Shown in pieces: positions 33,341 through 45,033 of a stretch of 64,000 bases of DNA. Within the stretch, counting starts at the first letter, position 1, and each line of letters begins with the position of its first letter. This stretch comes from Pomphorhynchus laevis (Eukaryota; Acanthocephala; Palaeacanthocephala; Echinorhynchida; Pomphorhynchidae): NCBI GenBank assembly GCA_012934845.2, contig WNNJ02003268.1, forward strand, positions 97,546 through 161,545. Reading direction: 5' to 3'. The position numbers were made by a program, and so were the translations under genes. The notes beneath the pieces were generated by a model. The model saw nothing but the letters and a program-made list of their open reading frames with translations, was not told where the DNA came from and ran no database searches.

Positions 33341-35490
33341 AGCAAAAGCTGTAATTCCTAGTGTCACATTTGAGACCAGTAAGCATAACTATACAAAAAA
33401 TCAAATTTCAGCACATGATTCTCGCATTGACCGAATTTTAGTTTTTACGAATATTCCTGAATCCTCATCTAGTCTCCCTAGAAATAGTGTAAACGACGAA
33501 GTTAGCAAAATAAAGGACATAATGTGTACCCTCTTCTTACTGGAAGAGGCTGACATAGCACAACAAATATCTGTGAAATAAGTTTTTCGAGTTGGAAAAG
33601 GGTATGATGGTTGAAATCATCCATGCCTGCTTAAATGGAGGAGCTACAGGGTAGAATAAGCAAAGGAGATACGAATATATGCATAAGAAATTTACAAGCA
33701 GTTCGGTGGCAACCATCAGTAAGTTGGACTTCGCTTCTCCCAAGCTAGAAAATGGGTTTTATTCTGATCCCAATGTTGATGATTTAATTGATTTTTTTGA
33801 GGTACATGATAAGATTAGCAAAACCTTTACGTTATCGGAGACTTCGCTTCATATTGATCACTCAAACGTTAGAAGTCTTCAATCTAAATTTCCTCTATTG
33901 CTCGATCATATTGCTGATAATCATTATGATATATTCTGTATTTCAGAATCTTGGTTACATAGTGGTATTTATGATAATCTGTTTAATGTTGTAGGATATA
34001 AGTTAATAAGAGCATATCGCTTTCCTTGTATGCGATGAAAGTGGACAAAGACAGACACTCATATGAGTGCCTGTCTTTTACTGTTAATCATCAATCGTTA
34101 AAATTAAATCTTTGTGTTGTTTATAGATCTCCATCTTTCACTTTGATAAAAGATCGTCTTAAGGATTATTTATTTAATTTTTGTTCATCACAACGATTTG
34201 TCGTTTTAGGTGACTTCAACCTTCCGAATGTAGATTGGAAAATGAATGGGTAATCAACACTGCTCATGCGTATCAAAACAATTTCGTGATTTATTTCTTG
34301 CTGACCTACTTTTAGTGCAACATTGTAGAGAACCAACTCATGTCAACGGTGCTACTCTAGATCTTGTGTTTACAAGATGTACTAGAGATATCGACAGTAT
34401 TGCGTATTATTCTCCTCTTGGTAACAGTGACCACTGTGTTCTCTCCGTTAAATTAGTGTCCAAGATCGTTTATAGGTCAAAATTGGGTTATCCAAAATGA
34501 AATAAGACTCGGGTGGATACCCAACATCTCTTAGCTAATTTCTATAACATTTTTTATCGTAGTTATAGGGCTACCACTGTTTCAGATCTGCTGACCATTC
34601 TTTATAACGTTTTCTTAAATTTGTCATATAAGTTAGCTCCGAAACGGAGAACTTTCATTAAGTCCATTCGCCCTCAGTGGTTTGATCATGAACTTCGTGC
34701 AGTGTTAAAACTGCGCAATGCCCTGTGGGCCACTACTCAAACCCATCCTGAAAACTTTGATAGGTATCGGTATGTGCGCAACCTCTGCAATAGACTGAAA
34801 ATACATAAGCGAATAGCATTTGAAGATGGTATTGCAAATTGCATCGGGAATCAACCAAAGCGTTTTTGGTCATATGTAAAAGGTTCAAGGCTACTTCCCT
34901 CTAATATAGCATTCATTACTTCAGGTGAATATGTTTATTCTACTGAGTCTGAAATTGCTGAATGCCTAGCGGACAGCTTCCATTCTCCATCGACTATTGT
35001 TTCGGATATTTACTCTTTAAAATTGTATCCCATTCACAATATTACTCAGAATCTCGTTAAGCCAATCAGTTCATCTGAAGTATTGCACCTAATCACTAGG
35101 CTTGACCGATTCGGCTTTCCTGGTCCAGATGATATTTCACCGTACCTAATTAATGCGGTTGGACCTTCCGTAAGTAGTGTTCTAGCTCATATATTTTCAT
35201 TTAGCCTGATCAATTCGTGGATTCCTGCAATATGGAAGTCTTCTATTATTGTGCCAATCCCTAAAAACAGCCAGCAACTTGTTTGGATTTTCGCCCTATC
35301 AGTTTGACCAGTGTTCTCTCTAAATTACTAGAACGATTTATTGCCAAAAGGCTACTCGACAGGTGTCCCTCAGGGTTCTGCACTAGGTCCTCTATTATTC
35401 ATCACCTTCTTTAACGATTTACTCTTACGTATTGAGAATACTTACTTTGAATTCGCTGATGATCTTTAAATTTGGACTGCTATACGAGAT
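33341..35490 (+). mobile_element. CR1-like LINE copy 2, internally deleted
   Basis: The ORF1 end (about 33420-33720) reads DRILVFTNIPESSSSLP, then VFRVGKG and NICIRNLQAVRWQP. ORF2 begins with ATG at 33679 in a frame overlapping ORF1 by about 50 bp. Its endonuclease is in pieces: SNVRSLQSKFPLLLDHI and ISESWLH (33679-34038); CVVYRSPSF and VVLGDFNLPNVDW (34026-34253); GATLDLVFT and LGNSDHCVL (34246-34500). The RT start is 34513-35307, with GPDDISPYLINAVG and ERFIAKRLLD just after. There are two internal losses: one in the endonuclease near 34025, and one in the RT near 35360, where fingers are joined to motif B (GVPQGSALGPLLF) and EFADDL. Confidence 0.75.
34047..34078. repeat. 16-bp loopless inverted repeat in endonuclease region
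   Basis: aaagacagacactcat and atgagtgcctgtcttt pair except at one position. It lies about 20 bp after the endonuclease deletion of this CR1-like copy, but the coding frame KDRHSYECLSFTV runs through it, so it may be ordinary coding sequence. Confidence 0.5.
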
Positions 35491-36415
35491 ATTGATTATT
35501 ATTAATTGACAACAAATTGAGCCGAGGCTCTACAAGTTGCTTCGCAAGAAATAAAAAGAATAAAAAGAATAAGAGTCGATTTGTCCCTCCCTCATCAGAT
35601 AAACTACTGAAAATCCCACCGTTGTCTTTAAAAAGAAAGGGTCATCATCCAGTAGGGCGCAAAAACTTGAAGCAGTAGACGACAAAACGGTCGCACTCTG
35701 AAGCGAATTCCAATATCGTAAGACTCGTTTGGCAAAGCAGGAAACTGCATGCATGTACCTTTGTGTTTTCAGCATCAGGGGGTGTCCGCGAAGAGAAGGT
35801 TGACCTCTCAGTTGCAGTAGATGTGACAGTGGATGATCTTTAGTATGCAGAATTTTCCAAACAAGAGAGAGATCTCACTTGTCACGGATATATCGCAGAC
35901 AAGGCATATTTAATATCTGGAGGCGTTTCGCGTAGCCAAAAATATGCAGCCCTGAGACTAATTTAGTTGTTGATCTGAACACTTTCTCCAATGCACGACG
36001 CTCATAACTAGTTTCGGGATAACAAGCTGGCGATGCGTATAAGATATGGCTCAAGAAAAACACATTTGCTAAGGTATTGTAACATAACGGATCTATGCCT
36101 ATCAGAGCTCGACGAGTATGTCATATTAAGCGTTTTGTGATGCAACACACGTAGTGGGAATGCTTTCGAGTGGATAAGTCAGCACAAACCCAAACTACCA
36201 ACTCTTTATATGAGTAGGTTCTTTCGATACTAATTGAACCAAACTGGTACTCACCTCCAAGATGATCACATGATCTTCGTGATATACGCATACATGTACA
36301 TTTAGCGGAATTGATTCTCAAGTGATTTCGTTTAGACCAATTGGATATAGCGTCGACGTCGCTTTATAAATACTGTTTATCAAGATCGGAAATAATAGGT
36401 AGCTAAACTTTAAGA

Positions 36416-36790
36416 TCATCTGCATATGATAAAACTGAATGTATTGATATTTGGTATCAAATCGTTGATATAAAGACTGAATAAGATGGGACCTAATACA
36501 CTTCCATGTGGAACACCTAACAACACTAGAAATGGACTCGACAATGACTCACTTACTCGTACGACACTTTGTCGGTTGGAAAGGAATACACGAATCCAGT
36601 TTATGATCCTCTTATCAAGATGAATGTGATCCAACTTCTCAAGTTGGGGCACATTTATGCTGTTTATTAAGCCAAGTAGCTTCAAACTCTCGACATCCGA
36701 GTCATTGGAAGTGTAATTAACCCAATTGACATATGGCATGTTGAAATCACCGAGTACAACAAATCTATCACAATAACTACTTTTCTCCAT
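36416..36790 (-). pseudogene. Endonuclease piece fused in frame to RT palm (deletion product)
   Basis: One open frame reads VVLGDFNMPYVNWVNYTSND (endonuclease) and then, after about 20 residues, HLDKRIINWIRVFLSNRQSV and GVPHGSVLGPILFSLYINDL (RT motif B region). The roughly 400 residues that normally lie between are gone. The palindrome ccaactt-ctc-aagttgg (36631-36647) sits at the join. Confidence 0.7.
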
Positions 36791-37466
36791 TAAAGCAGTT
36801 ATGCTATCTGTGTTTGATCATGGAGAACGATACACAGTCAATACCGTTATTGGGTGTTGACAATATAGCTTTATACACAATGCTTCATTATGGTTAATAG
36901 CATCACTAAGAGTTTCAATTACTCGGAATTGAAGCCTATTAGAGATATACGCGATAACACCTCCTCCAATATTGCCTGTTCTATCACTTCTACTTACGCT
37001 GTATCCCTCAATGAATATATCTACGTCTGTGAAAGAGATATTTTATTTCATCTAACTCATTAAGTAGACTACGAATATTCGAGTAAATGATTTTTAAACC
37101 ACCAATTATTTGTGCTCAACTTGAAGGAAGAATCGCGAAGAGATTTTCGAAATTCACGAATACACCGATCGACATTGAGGCAAGGTGAAACAGTGAATAT
37201 TTTACGTCTTAGGCGGAGGGCGCCAAAGTGGTAAGAAGGTTAGCAGGATTTAGCACATCTGACAGTCCCTTCCAATGAATATGTAGACGCCTCCGCACAA
37301 CTCAAAAATTTTGTATTGTCAAATTTTTTTCACCCAACTATAATCGACATGTTAACTCTGATTTAGCCTCTTTCAAACGTAATCGATCATCTATGGTCAG
37401 ATCGCGTAGCAGACGTATACTCGACCCTTTCAAACGATATGCGCCGTTACAGATTATGTGAATAAT

Positions 37467-38387
37467 TTAAGCAGAGTTGAACACCACCTTGAGCAGTCTG
37501 GGTCTCAACTCATTTCTTACCTTACCGAGACGAAAAGCGGCCTTTATCTTTATGCTCTTAATAACTTCGTCTTGATATTCATGCAATACCACCGAAAGAA
37601 TAGATTGTAAATGACCCAAGTCGTCATCTAATCGTGCCTGGCTATTTATAGCGGCAGATTCCTTTACGTTTGCAATAATTACACACTGTTCACGGTTATG
37701 AAAGTCTTCCCTTCTTCGAGGTACCTGACGAGAGTCATATGCAGATGTAATGCTATTAAGTGAAGGAGTGTCTTGAGAGTTAATCACATTTGCTTATGAA
37801 ACACCTCTAAGTACAGACCTAGTCATGTCTACATCATGTTGAATGTTACCTGGCGTCATTATTGAGGATTTTATGGATTCATGTTGAGGTTGTGCGGTTA
37901 TTACTGAAGATCGTCGTCGCGATATTTGCAGTTGCGAGTTGTGAGCCATTTCTGAGCGGACAGCAGATACGTTCGGTTCGTCGTTATCCACCCGGTTGTT
38001 ATTACTACCAGACTGTGATTTGGGGATGTTAGCCAAGGTAGCACGTTTGTGTAGGTTGCATTCAGCTGATACGCATTCGGTAGAAGCTGCGTTTACCGGG
38101 ATAGATCCATTTGGAACTTGAGAAAATCCGCCACACTGCAATACATTTTCCAATTGCTTAAAACGTTCAGCCAACACATTGATTTGCTTTGCCGCACAAA
38201 ATCCGCAATAGAATGGTGGCCCGTCACCAGTATCATCACCCAAATCACAAATTTGTGTTACCGATGTCCAAATTTGACAACCGCTAGTTGAACATTCCAC
38301 TTGTACACTCTCGAATTTCCTGTTATTGTCGGTATCCTCTGAGTTTGCTTGCCTACCTCTTGATACATTTTTCTTCTTGGCACACAT
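37467..38387 (-). pseudogene. CR1-like ORF1, copy 3
   Basis: It starts MCAKKKNVSRGRQ at 38387. The four-cysteine motif is VECSTSGCQIWTSVT ... FYCGFCAAKQ, followed by a heptad-like LAERFKQLENVL (possible coiled coil) and a polar linker. One stop near 37794 splits it. The second piece (37787-37467) carries CVIIANVKESAAIN, DDDLGHLQSILS and FRLGKVRNELRPRLLKVVF, the RRM-like domain. Confidence 0.75.
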
Positions 38388-38499
38388 TGTCAGGATTCTC
38401 GATTCGTCTTTGATTGTTAAAGATAATTGAACAATTATTATGTTTTTATTGTAAGAATTTTAATAACCAAGACTTTTTAACTCCGTTTATGATGACTGT

Positions 38500-39400
38500 A
38501 ATTCTTTACAGATTTACAGACAAACTTGGATTGAGTTCATGATTGGTACCGCTCTACTGGATTATATCTTAACGTTGATAAGTGTATCCTTATGAGGATG
38601 GGTAAAAAATCCAGTAATTTTACATATCATATCGGCGATATTCTTCTCACTGAAGTATCACATCATAGGGATCTAGGAATTATCGTGTAGGCATCATTAA
38701 AATCTAAACTTAATAGTGAAAGAGCAATAAAAAGCCCTACTCGTGCACTATATATTGTAAAGAACTAATTCCTTAAGATTACCACTACTGTCTTTAGAAA
38801 TTTGTTTAATACGTTGGTTCGTCCACATTTAGAGTACGTAATTCAGGCTTCTTTCCTAATCACCAAACAAGAAAGGACAGATATTGAGTCTGTCCTAAGG
38901 TGAGGTTCTCGTTTATGTTCAAATACGAGAGTGGATTACGCATCTCAATTAGATTTGCTAAGAATTTAACCGATGTCATCACGATTTTTGTTTCTTGACT
39001 TGATAGGAATGTATGCGCTTGTACACCGGTTGGACGGTTATCCGAGTGGTTCGATCACATTACGTTCATCGATTTTGAGAGGTCACAGCAAAACTGCCGA
39101 TAAAACAAGGTATGGTAGGTATCCAAAATGCTGGAGACTGTCGCACAGGGTACTTAATATGTGAAATTTTCTGCCTGAGGAAATTGCTTCCGCCCGGAGT
39201 CTGCACTTGCTCAAAAAAACATGGATCATCAAGAATACGAGAAACGAGTCATGGACATATTTGCAGTGATTTGTTGTTTTTGCTTGTTGACTTATTTTTC
39301 TTCGTTCCTTATTTTTTAGTTTTATTTTTTTTAACTGTGATCAGGCAAAATAGTCTTATGGCTAAGCCCTGTAATAATAATTTTTTTAAATACACAAGTT
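38500..39400 (+). pseudogene. CR1-like RT C-terminal fragment
   Basis: Plus-strand frames read NVDKCILMRMGKKSSNFTYH, ILLTEVSHHRDLGIIV, VRPHLEYVIQASFL and RLSHRVLNM. This matches the part downstream of the palm in the intact copy at 45041-46578. Several stops are present. It sits head-to-head with the 5' end of CR1-like copy 3, only about 50 bp away. Confidence 0.7.
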
Positions 39401-39667
39401 TTTATTATAAAATAATTATGCAATTAAAAATTACAATCAAAAAGGTACCCGCGAATGGGCCCTAATATAATCATTAAATATTAAATTTATGACTCTATGT
39501 ACTAAATCCTCAGCCATCCGTAGCGGATCCACGACTGGTTATCCCCGAATGGATTTGCTGTCCGTGCTCGAACCGGTGCAATGCTGAGCGGGGGCTCTGC
39601 AAAGAATAATATTTTTTCTGATGAAATAAAATTTATTTGAAAATAATAAATATTTATAGGGATCAAC
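39401..39667 (-). other. Probable 3' region of the RLE-type LINE
   Basis: Non-coding sequence between the stop of the frame ending at 39668 and AT-rich flank. The GC-richer part (39510-39600) is presumably the element's 3' untranslated end. Confidence 0.35.
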
Positions 39668-41568
39668 TCACCTCATTGGACGGTGGAGGGCAGAACGCGG
39701 ACCCCGGATGCACATCGAGATGGATCGTGCAAGCTGCAATTCAATTCTTGCCCGGATCCTCGATATTTCATTTGCATATGGCGGCCTTTTCTTTGTTGCA
39801 AGTTTGTGTGCTATTCTTTTGATGATCGCAGTAGTCAACTTCCCTGTTCCGCCAATGCAAGATAGTGTAATAGGAATAAAACTTACTCGTTCAACCAACG
39901 ACACTCGCTCCTGGTATTTCGAATTTTTTCTTGGCTCATGATACTCGAAAGAGGCTAAAGTTGATATCGAAAGGTTAAACAGATCAAAAACGTTAAACAC
40001 GCAAGTATCGAATAAAGCTGGATCCGAGCGACTCCCATAAAATCCACAACACGAAATATCCAGACGACCCTCATAATCGGTAGTTATTGTAGCTCTTTCG
40101 AAAATGATACTGTCATGAACAGGCCTTAGCATTGGCTAAATCTGTACACTATTGCATATTTCTGTAAGTTCATCTACAAAAATATCACGTATTGAGTCAT
40201 GTCTGATTGAAGGGACCCTCCGTTGGCACCTGAGAGTGAGTGAGCAAGCGAAGTGGGTTCTCCGCATGGGCAGTGAGTGGGCGCATCACTCAACAGACTA
40301 TTATATCTGGCTCTTTTCGCATCACGGAATGCTGCGTTATCGATACGAGTGTGAGGTTCATATGTAGGGTATAGATAACCACGATAAAGCACTCTTGACC
40401 GAAGAATGTTCAACCGTTCTTGCTGTTGTGTCATCAAGTTATTAGAGGACATTCGATCTTAGTGATTTCTGAATTTCAGATTTTAGTAAACGGATGCGAA
40501 CAGAGCAAATATTTTGCTCGGTCCTTAGATCGCCGCCATATAGACCATTTAAAAATGGTTCACTTAAGATTTGGGATAATTTGTACTCCTCTTGGGCGCT
40601 CACACAAGGATCGACAATGCCGAGTCCCCCACAGTTCAATGGAAGAGAGAATAGTGTCCACCGCGATTAATCATCGGCGGCCGCAAGAGCGAAAATCTCA
40701 CTGAAACTGTTGTGAATAACATGATGTAGTTCATCAAACCAGTTGCATTGACGATCGGTCGCGCGCTGCGTGTGAATCCATTTTTTTGTAGGGCCAGAAT
40801 CATGCTCGTATATGTTACTTGAGCATCTAGTATGCCGACCTCGCCCAAGCGACTAACGAGTGTGCAAAATTTCGATACTTTTGGAGTGATTGAACTATGC
40901 ACGTAGTCATCTCTTCCAAATGGAGCACCAAGAACTACGGTACCATCAACACGAATTTCAACTCCGGTATCGCTGAATAGGCTGCGCATGTCGGATTCTC
41001 TTTCTTGAGAAGTTAGCAAGACACACTTTTTGGAATTGACATGGAACCCAAAAGCTGGACCGATTTGGCATAAAAACATGAACGCGTCTTTAATTTGATT
41101 AGGTGTTCCCATCAGGCTAGCATCATACGCATACCAGAATTGATGAATGTTAGAAAACTTTGTTGCTATGTGCGATAAGATGAGTAGTGTTGCAACTGCA
41201 AATGCAGGCTTTGCTAGCACATCACCCTGCGTAAAGCTCTCTTCAGATGAGATTAATTCGTTGCCGATTGAGAAATCTGAAGGATTGTCGTTATAATTGT
41301 GCATGACAGTGGAAAGCAAAGGGCACGGACGATCAATGTTCATAAGGGCTGCTTTTCTATTGATCCTATTAAACGCATTGTCCGCATCGATAGTCAGAAG
41401 AACTGAGTTGGGATACTCAATGAATCTATAACGAACTGCGCATGTCACACATTCAACTCCGCCTAGTTGACCTGCACACATCTGTAATCGTCCGCAAACT
41501 TGTATGACATCATCAGAAACGAAATACAGTATCACCTTGGACATGTTTATGTAAAAATTACCAAACAA
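39668..41568 (-). mobile_element. RLE-type (R2-group) LINE copy 1
   Basis: It reads right to left in four frames. 41568-40636 is RT: DADNAFNRINRKAALMN (motif A) and WYAYDASLMGTPNQIKDAF (motif C region), then VVLGAPFGRDDYV. 40639-40442 starts NCGGLGIVDPCVSAQE. 40452-40174 has the run AAFRDAKRARYNSL and a zinc-knuckle-like CPCGEPTSLAHSLS. 40132-39668 is the restriction-like endonuclease: GRLDISCCGFYG, FDTCVFNVFD, FEYHEPRKNSKYQERVS and IRGPRSA. The order RT, zinc knuckle, C-terminal RLE is that of the R2/R4/NeSL/CRE group, which nicks specific targets. At least three frame changes are present. Confidence 0.7.
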
Positions 41569-41579
41569 TTCCTTTAACC

Positions 41580-42660
41580 AGTATGTCGTGCAAAATGTTT
41601 GAACGAATTCTAGCTACACTTATAAATAATGGTCTAACAAATCGGAGACTGCTGGATGAAACACAACACGACTTCCGCTCATAGCGCTCGACAGCGAGTA
41701 ATTTCTATCCTCTATGCATTTATGAATCCAATGGCGCAAGGTTCGGTCCCTAATTCCTTACTCTTCTCATTGTACATAAATTACCTATCGTGTCATATCC
41801 GATCCAATGGATTTCTTTATGCATATAATGTAAATATATAGCGTGAAATTATATCTGATTTATTATTCGGCAAGATCTCAACTTAATATATATGTGGGCC
41901 CAATAAAACCATTTGTCTAGCAATCCAGCTAAGTGTGCAAATTTATCCAACGGCAAGAATATTCAGTTTGTTATATTATCTTGTCAAGTTATACTTGATG
42001 TAAGCCAACATCGTGCGAGCATATTTCAATAGCATTTCTCAGACAAAGTTCACACATCGTGTTATCGTATGATCGGTATAATTCGGCGTTTTATCCAGTC
42101 ATTAACTTCGAATATATTAAGAAATGTTTATTTACCATACATTCTACCTCGAATCGAATACACCTATCCTCTTAAACGACCAATGACTAAACACAAGATT
42201 AACTTACTTGGCTGCATTCTGAGGAAAAGATCTCGGTATGTAACTGGCTTGCGAACTATATCCTACCAAGAACAATTAAATGTACTTTATCGTAATCCTC
42301 CGTCCACACGCAGTCGATATCTAGATGCCATTACTATTTACTAAATATTGTTCAATAGTTTCGGTGGCGGTGATTTTGTCAATATTTTCTTTCGATGTAA
42401 TAACAACAGAACACCTGGTTATCAATTCAAGTAGGGATAGTAAGTATAGTTCGAACATTAGGGATATACTGTTCAAACTATATCGTGACTCCTTTAATCT
42501 TTGGAACATTTTAGTCATGCTTTGTCGAGGTTAGCTGCTGTAATCTACTATTCGATCAGTATGATATGTGGATATAATGGAGAAGATCGTTGACCTAAAT
42601 ATGCACGAATTCTATCTTCGCGTAGTATTAACTTTAATTTGTCTTTAAATCAGTACTAAT
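41580..42660 (+). pseudogene. Decayed CR1-like RT fragment
   Basis: Plus frames read SCKMFERILATLINNGL, RLLDETQHDFRS, then MAQGSVPNSLLFSLYIN (altered motif B), LYAYNVNI, and later SNILRNVYLPYILPRIEYTY and RYVTGLRTISYQEQLNVLYR. These are CR1 RT landmarks in the right order with internal losses. The catalytic site is degraded. Confidence 0.6.
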
Positions 42661-42909
42661 TATCAAAATTCTTTACTCAATATAATATGTTGTAATATGG
42701 TTATATCTCGTTTAATAACAATCAGAAAAAGCAATTAGGTATTTATTCAGCACGATAGATCTGTAGCATGTAAATAGTCAATATATTCCTTTGATGTCAT
42801 AACAACAAAACCCCTAGTCATCCATTTAAGTTATAAAAGCCTCGCGTTAGGACACAAATATCTCGGCAATCCTTCTTTTTCTAAGCAAGTACGTACTGGT
42901 AATACACCA
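42661..42909 (+). pseudogene. Second copy of a CR1-like RT tail scrap
   Basis: The string gtcataacaacaaaacccct (about 42797) parallels gtaataacaacagaacacct at about 42397, giving two related short tails in tandem. It is too short to assign further. Confidence 0.4.
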
Positions 42910-42982
42910 TCAGTGCTCGAATTTTCAGATTTAAGTAAAATAAGGAAAAAGCTAACAGCTTATTCCTAAAATAAGGAATGAG

Positions 42983-43216
42983 ATGTTACCGCCGTTAGAA
43001 CGGAAAATTTATAATTATAATAAAGAATTGAAATCAATATGTAACGTTGATATCAGAAACACCAAAGAAACTGAATGCGATTGCAAAAGTCTTAGTTTTG
43101 ATAAAATAAATGAACATATATGTACCCATAATCTAGAATTAATTGAAAATTGTGAATTAAGAAAGCTGCTATCAAAAGGGTATAAATATTTTTTTAATCA
43201 AAATATTTTTTTATAA
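42983..43216 (+). pseudogene. PLE-B N-terminal domain
   Basis: The frame from ATG carries the CDC ... HICTHNLELI ... RKLLSKGYKY pattern known upstream of Penelope RTs. It runs only a few codons into the RLE-LINE insertion at 43190, where the last residues come from the insert's tail. Confidence 0.6.
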
Positions 43217-44333
43217 TTCAAAATATTTTAACAAATTAGTAGTCACCTTCAAATGGGTCTTATAAATGTCAGAATATAATATCTTTGTCCCTAAATCTTC
43301 GTTATAATCCTTATTACTCAGTTGTGATTAATACTTTTATAATTTCTCCTCCTTAGCGTCATAGACACTGATTTTGCAATAGATATCGAAATGTTTGCTC
43401 TTATTCTTCTTATACAATCATCATACCTATCTACGTATTTTTCTGCTTGTCTAGTGGCAATCCGCTTAATCACACTGTTTGCTACAGGACCTATTCCTCC
43501 AACTGTCGAGAAAATCATCGGTGGAATGCCACTTGCTCAATTCTTGTAATTCTTTCTGCGTACTTTGCGTTTCTTCGACTTTCATGGTATGTAAATGGAT
43601 CAGTCATGCGCTCTAAGGAATATAAAGGTGCTAAATTGTTGAAGACACACACGTCCATATAGGACCGCCCCCAGATATTCCCATATAGCCCATTGCAACA
43701 AATGTCAGCTCTGGCCTCTCTATCTTTCGTAGTAGTCGATCTGTCAAAATCTATAGAATGCGGAACTGGCTGTAATATAGGTTCCTTCGTCACCAGTTTA
43801 CAGATCCCGTTTAACTGTTTGATAATTTCATCGACTACTATATTATGTCTAATGTAATTGAGACCTTCACATTTACACGACAATGCATTTGTTACATTTA
43901 AATCCTTACCACATGTGCAAAAGCCAGTTAGGGTTTTAGGCTCCCATGCATATCGCACTGCTATCGCATCTTCAAACTCTTGTGATTTCGGAAGTCTGTT
44001 ATCCGTATAAGTTCGTAAAGTAAGCCAAGCCGAGGCTCCTTTGACACTTGCGTTTCTCAATATTGTACTAAGATCTCGTTCCGAGGAATCAATATTTTTG
44101 AGTTGATCCAGCTTTTGTTTAATCTTATTCTGATCATGCGTTTCATTTTGTAAAATTTTTTGTTTATTACGTAGTTCGTTTCCTCTAAGTCCATCGATGC
44201 TTGGTTTGCACATCGAGTACGAAACCTAATATCATTCTCGCCTTCCGCAGCTGGGTTCATTAATCCCAAACCTTCTAGGAAATATGGTAGATGAATTATT
44301 GATTTAGATTCTTCATTCAAAGGGTATAAATAT
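43175..44333 (-). mobile_element. RLE-type LINE copy 2, 5'-truncated, with 15-bp target duplication
   Basis: The string aaagggtataaatat flanks the insert at 43175-43189 and 44319-44333. The insert (43190-44318, 1129 bp) lies on the minus strand with an A-rich 3' end on the left (ttttttaatc on plus). It is 5'-truncated in the region after the RT. Frames: 44320-44057 (LPYFLEGLGLMNPAAEGE), 44213-43515 and 43518-43318 with the endonuclease end. The duplicated target and the 5' truncation are hallmarks of target-primed reverse transcription. Confidence 0.85.
43318..44213 (-). pseudogene. RLE-type LINE C-terminal protein: zinc knuckle and restriction-like endonuclease
   Basis: Frame 44213-43515 reads KGASAWLTLRTY, EDAIAVRYAWEPKTLTGFCT, a zinc-knuckle remnant CTCGKDLNVTNALSC, IRHNIVVDEIIKQL, EPILQPVPH, then ARADICCNGLYG and MDVCVFNNLAP (the D...D-V core of a PD-(D/E)XK-like fold), and YHESRRNAKYAERITRIEQV. 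A small frame change near 43515 leads to 43518-43318 with TVGGIGPVANSVIKRIA and IRRIRANISISIAKSVSM. The order agrees with copy 1 at 39668-40452. Confidence 0.75.
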
Positions 44334-45033
44334 AGATTAAATAATAATAACCATAAAAATAAAATTTACAATTCTTATATAATAACTTAAATGCTTACTT
44401 TATTAAGCTGATTAATATTTAAAGCTCGAATATATCTAAGATAAACAGTTGGAAAGATTATATATTAGATCAAATTAGAGAGAAAATGAAAATAACAAAC
44501 AATTATAAAAGAAAAGATAAAATTAATAAAGATATGTATACAGAACTTACTAAGAGGTGAAAGATTAAAGAGGTAAATTATAATGATATTGATGTAAACT
44601 ATATGAACGTAGGGATTTTAGTTTATAAACAACCTATTAAAGTCAATGTTCAAAATTAGATAAACATATTATAAAATCAGACAATAAAACTATACCTATA
44701 AAATTGCATAAAATCCAAATGTAAATCTATATATACATATTGAAATATGTTTCGATGTATTGATGATATGTGTATTTTACTCTAATAACTTTTATCCTAT
44801 AAGTAAAAAAAATTATCCAAATAACCGTATTAATAAAACAAATATAGATGATTAAAAAGGTGAAGACGATATAACTATACATCTATAACTAATATAGATG
44901 ATTAAGAAGATTTAATTATCGTAAAGATGATATATTTAAATTTACAAGAAACATATTTTTGCATGAGCATTCATGCATACCATATAATATAAAATATAAT
45001 ACATTAAATAATGAAATTTTAAGAATTGTAACT

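Larger units (their letters stand above)
35500..38480 (-). mobile_element. CR1-like LINE copy 3, internally deleted
   Basis: It reads right to left: a 5' region ending in taataaccaagact near 38463, ORF1 (38387-37467), a decayed endonuclease (about 37440-36700), an RT piece (36790-36416), and the RT C-terminus in broken frames (36321-36121, 36063-35875 and 35775-35530, with RVLRYWNSLQSATVLSS near the end). A large part of endonuclease plus RT fingers is missing between VVLGDFNMPYVNW and the RT palm end (about 36640). The 5' region resembles that of the chimeric L2-like copy 2 (about 58020-58055). Confidence 0.75.

Noticed and set aside
38874-38896. 8-bp inverted repeat aggacaga/tctgtcct in CR1-like debris
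   Set aside because: It lies inside continuous coding similarity (the TDIESVL region) and the arms are short enough to occur by chance.
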